This document shows positions 62,837-64,000 of a stretch of 64,000 bases of DNA, one piece after another. The notes beneath the pieces are model-generated. The model saw only the letters and a program-made list of their open reading frames with translations. It was not told the origin of the DNA and ran no database searches. The DNA is from Phycisphaerae bacterium. GTDB taxonomy: Bacteria > Planctomycetota > Phycisphaerae > Phycisphaerales > Phycisphaeraceae. Position 1 is the stretch's first letter. Every line of letters starts with the position of its first letter. The translations under genes were made by a program, and so were the position numbers. The stretch is from assembly GCA_030432595.1 (NCBI GenBank), contig JAUIGU010000001.1, positions 248,001 to 312,000 on the forward strand, given 5' to 3'.

Positions 62837-63333
62837 TTATGAGCAAGTAGGGTGGGTCGAGCGAAGCGGACCCACCACGACAATCGAACGGGCATCGCCG
62901 GGTCCGCTGCCGCTTGACCCGCCCTGCGGCTTTGTTCCAAGGATTTCGAAGATTTCCGGGGGTGCCGGGCCACAACCCCACGCGCTCGCCGCGTGGGGGT
63001 TCGGGGTCGGCGGCGGAGCCGCGTGCGGGGGCCGGCGGTTCCGGGGCTTTCGGGGGGCGGGACCGACACGCACCCCGGCGAGCATCCTCCCCCGTCCCCT
63101 TCCACCCCCGGCCCCCGGAACGGGACGGGCGTTTCGACTTCCGGGGTGGGGGGCTTCCGGTGTCCGGGGGTGCAGGGGTGCAACCCCTGCCGCTCGCCGC
63201 GGAGGCTTGGGGGGTTGATAAGAGAGCGCGGGGCCGACTTTCGTGTTTTTGGCGGAGTTGAGTCACAAGGGCGGTGCGTCAGTCCAGGCAGATTTTCCGA
63301 GACAAGAATCCGCTCGTACTCTATAAATAAGCC
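62837..63333. other. Palindrome-rich spacer
   Basis: About 500 bases without a supported gene. It contains a REP-like pair at 62851-62922, a CCCCACGCG/CGCGTGGGG hairpin near 62972-62996, many CCGGGG blocks and a perfect palindrome GCAGGGGTGCAACCCCTGC at 63172-63190. The last 40 bases before the sigma factor gene are AT-rich and may hold its promoter. Confidence 0.5.
62851..62922. repeat. REP-like inverted repeat pair (family C)
   Basis: First arm GGTGGGTCGAGCGAAGCGGA... forms its own hairpin (GGTGGGTC/GACCCACC), and the second arm GGGTCCGCTGCCGCTTGACC is an imperfect inverted copy. It starts 15 bases after the HEPN gene stop. Confidence 0.7.
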
Positions 63334-64000
63334 ATGCGGGGGTGCCCCTCTACGCGCTGGTCGATCATCTCGAAGCTTGCGCGGCCGGACGAGGAAGCGC
63401 GGGAGCGGTCCATCGCCGAGTTTTTGGAGGCGTACCGCCGGCCGCTTGAGGCGTATCTGAATTGGCGGTTCGCGAGCCTGTCGCTGCAGGACCGCGAGGA
63501 CCTGTTGCAGGGCTTCATCGCGGACCGCATGCTTGCCCACAACCTCTACGAAACCGCGATGCGGGGGACCAAGGACTTCCGGCCCTACCTGCAACGCACG
63601 CTGGTCAACTACGTCATCGACGACCTCCGCCGGCGCAGCCGGGACCGCGCGAAGTTCGAGCAGCTCGCCAGCGAGGCCTCGGTCCCCGACGCGTCGCCGG
63701 ATCCTTACGACATCGAGTGGGCACGGGTGGTGATCGTCGAGGCCATCGCCCGGCTGCGGCAGGACTGCATCGACGGCGACCGACTGCTGGTGTGGGACGT
63801 GTTTGATCTGCGGGTGCACCGCCACCTCTTCCACGACCAGCCCGCGGTGGGGTACCCGGCGTTGGCCGAGAAGTTCGGGCGGACCGAATCGGAGCTTCGC
63901 AACCTGCTGGTGACGGGCAAGCGCATGCTGCGTCGGCATCTAATGGACATCGTCAAGGGTTACGTGGTGGGGGACTCCTCGGCCGAGGAGGAACTGAAGG
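63334..64000 (+). CDS. ECF-type sigma-70 family factor (3' partial)
   Basis: The frame is open to the right edge; 222 residues are visible. STRWSIISKLARPDEEARER, then YRRPLEAYLNWRF and SLQDREDLLQGFIADRM (region 2.2-2.3 core contact), TKDFRPYLQRTLVNYVIDDLRR and a region-4-like helix-turn-helix (YPALAEKFGRTESELRNLLVTG). The TRWS and DLLQGF pattern is known from the large planctomycete ECF-like groups that are often linked to Ser/Thr kinases. The end, and any fused domain, lies beyond the window. ATG 63334 is the first good start. Confidence 0.85.
   Translation, partial: MRGCPSTRWSIISKLARPDEEARERSIAEFLEAYRRPLEAYLNWRFASLSLQDREDLLQGFIADRMLAHNLYETAMRGTKDFRPYLQRTLVNYVIDDLRRRSRDRAKFEQLASEASVPDASPDPYDIEWARVVIVEAIARLRQDCIDGDRLLVWDVFDLRVHRHLFHDQPAVGYPALAEKFGRTESELRNLLVTGKRMLRRHLMDIVKGYVVGDSSAEEELK

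Noticed and set aside
62833-63939. 368-codon minus-strand frame opposite the spacer and sigma factor gene
   Set aside because: The plus strand holds a clear sigma factor; the frame is an antisense by-product.

Overview
The window is a high-GC bacterial chromosome segment that fits a member of the Planctomycetota, most likely class Phycisphaerae. The clues are several exported proteins ending in PEP-CTERM signals of the form PEPAT-hydrophobic-RRRR, a dockerin-like GDYNGNGQVEQGDLD repeat, planctomycete-type small hypothetical genes, an ECF-type sigma factor of the TRWS..DLLQGF type, and a type IV pilus/type II secretion-like machine using ordinary FTLVE pilins. No taxon-defining rRNA gene is present, so this placement is an inference.

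Layout. 1-10 kb: mixed housekeeping genes (methyltransferase, serine hydrolase, PEP-CTERM protein, trpC, phosphoesterase, acetyltransferase, galactonate-dehydratase-like enzyme, tRNA-Val(UAC), K+ channel, folA, thyA). 10-16 kb: sugar isomerase-like protein, the peptidoglycan-recycling pair anmK-murQ, a PPK2 polyphosphate kinase and a ParE-type topoisomerase subunit. 16-31.5 kb: one long minus-strand assembly locus, read from pilin-type genes through pilM-N-O-P-like genes, a secretin with a very long acidic tail, a TPR lipoprotein, a histidine kinase, a stand-alone receiver, an HD-GYP protein, a STAS protein, the PilB/GspE ATPase and the PilC/GspF platform protein. Many of these overlap by ATGA or GTGA, so sensing, cyclic-di-GMP turnover and the secretion motor appear co-expressed.

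31.9-37.5 kb: a Nudix hydrolase, then an exported oxidative cassette (CHRD protein, galactose/glyoxal-oxidase-like kelch protein, animal-type haem peroxidase); the last two are 6 nt apart, suggesting that H2O2 made by one is used by the other. 37.7-45 kb: YkvA-like, SMP-30-like, Gfo/Idh/MocA, DUF4126, PP2C, LpxH-like phosphoesterase, DinB and NRDE genes, several separated by large perfect inverted repeats. 45-58 kb: an 880-residue fusion of alpha/beta-hydrolase, DedA/VTT membrane domain and ATP-grasp domain, an OlsF-like two-domain acyltransferase, an ABC ATPase, a YfiH-like protein, a PTPS-III-type pterin enzyme (EPVHGH in place of the Cys motif) and an RND efflux pair.

58-64 kb: accessory DNA. 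A planctomycete-type hypothetical is followed by about 1 kb of GC-rich non-coding DNA ending in a 21-nt tandem repeat. Next comes a cluster of markedly lower GC: a Ymh/TIGR02391-like HEPN protein, a ParA-like ATPase and, 2 nt downstream, a second HEPN-like protein. Both HEPN proteins carry an intact R-x4-H motif. This HEPN-ParA-HEPN set is the best candidate in the window for a poorly described (defence or toxin-antitoxin) system. A palindrome-rich spacer and an incomplete sigma factor gene close the window.
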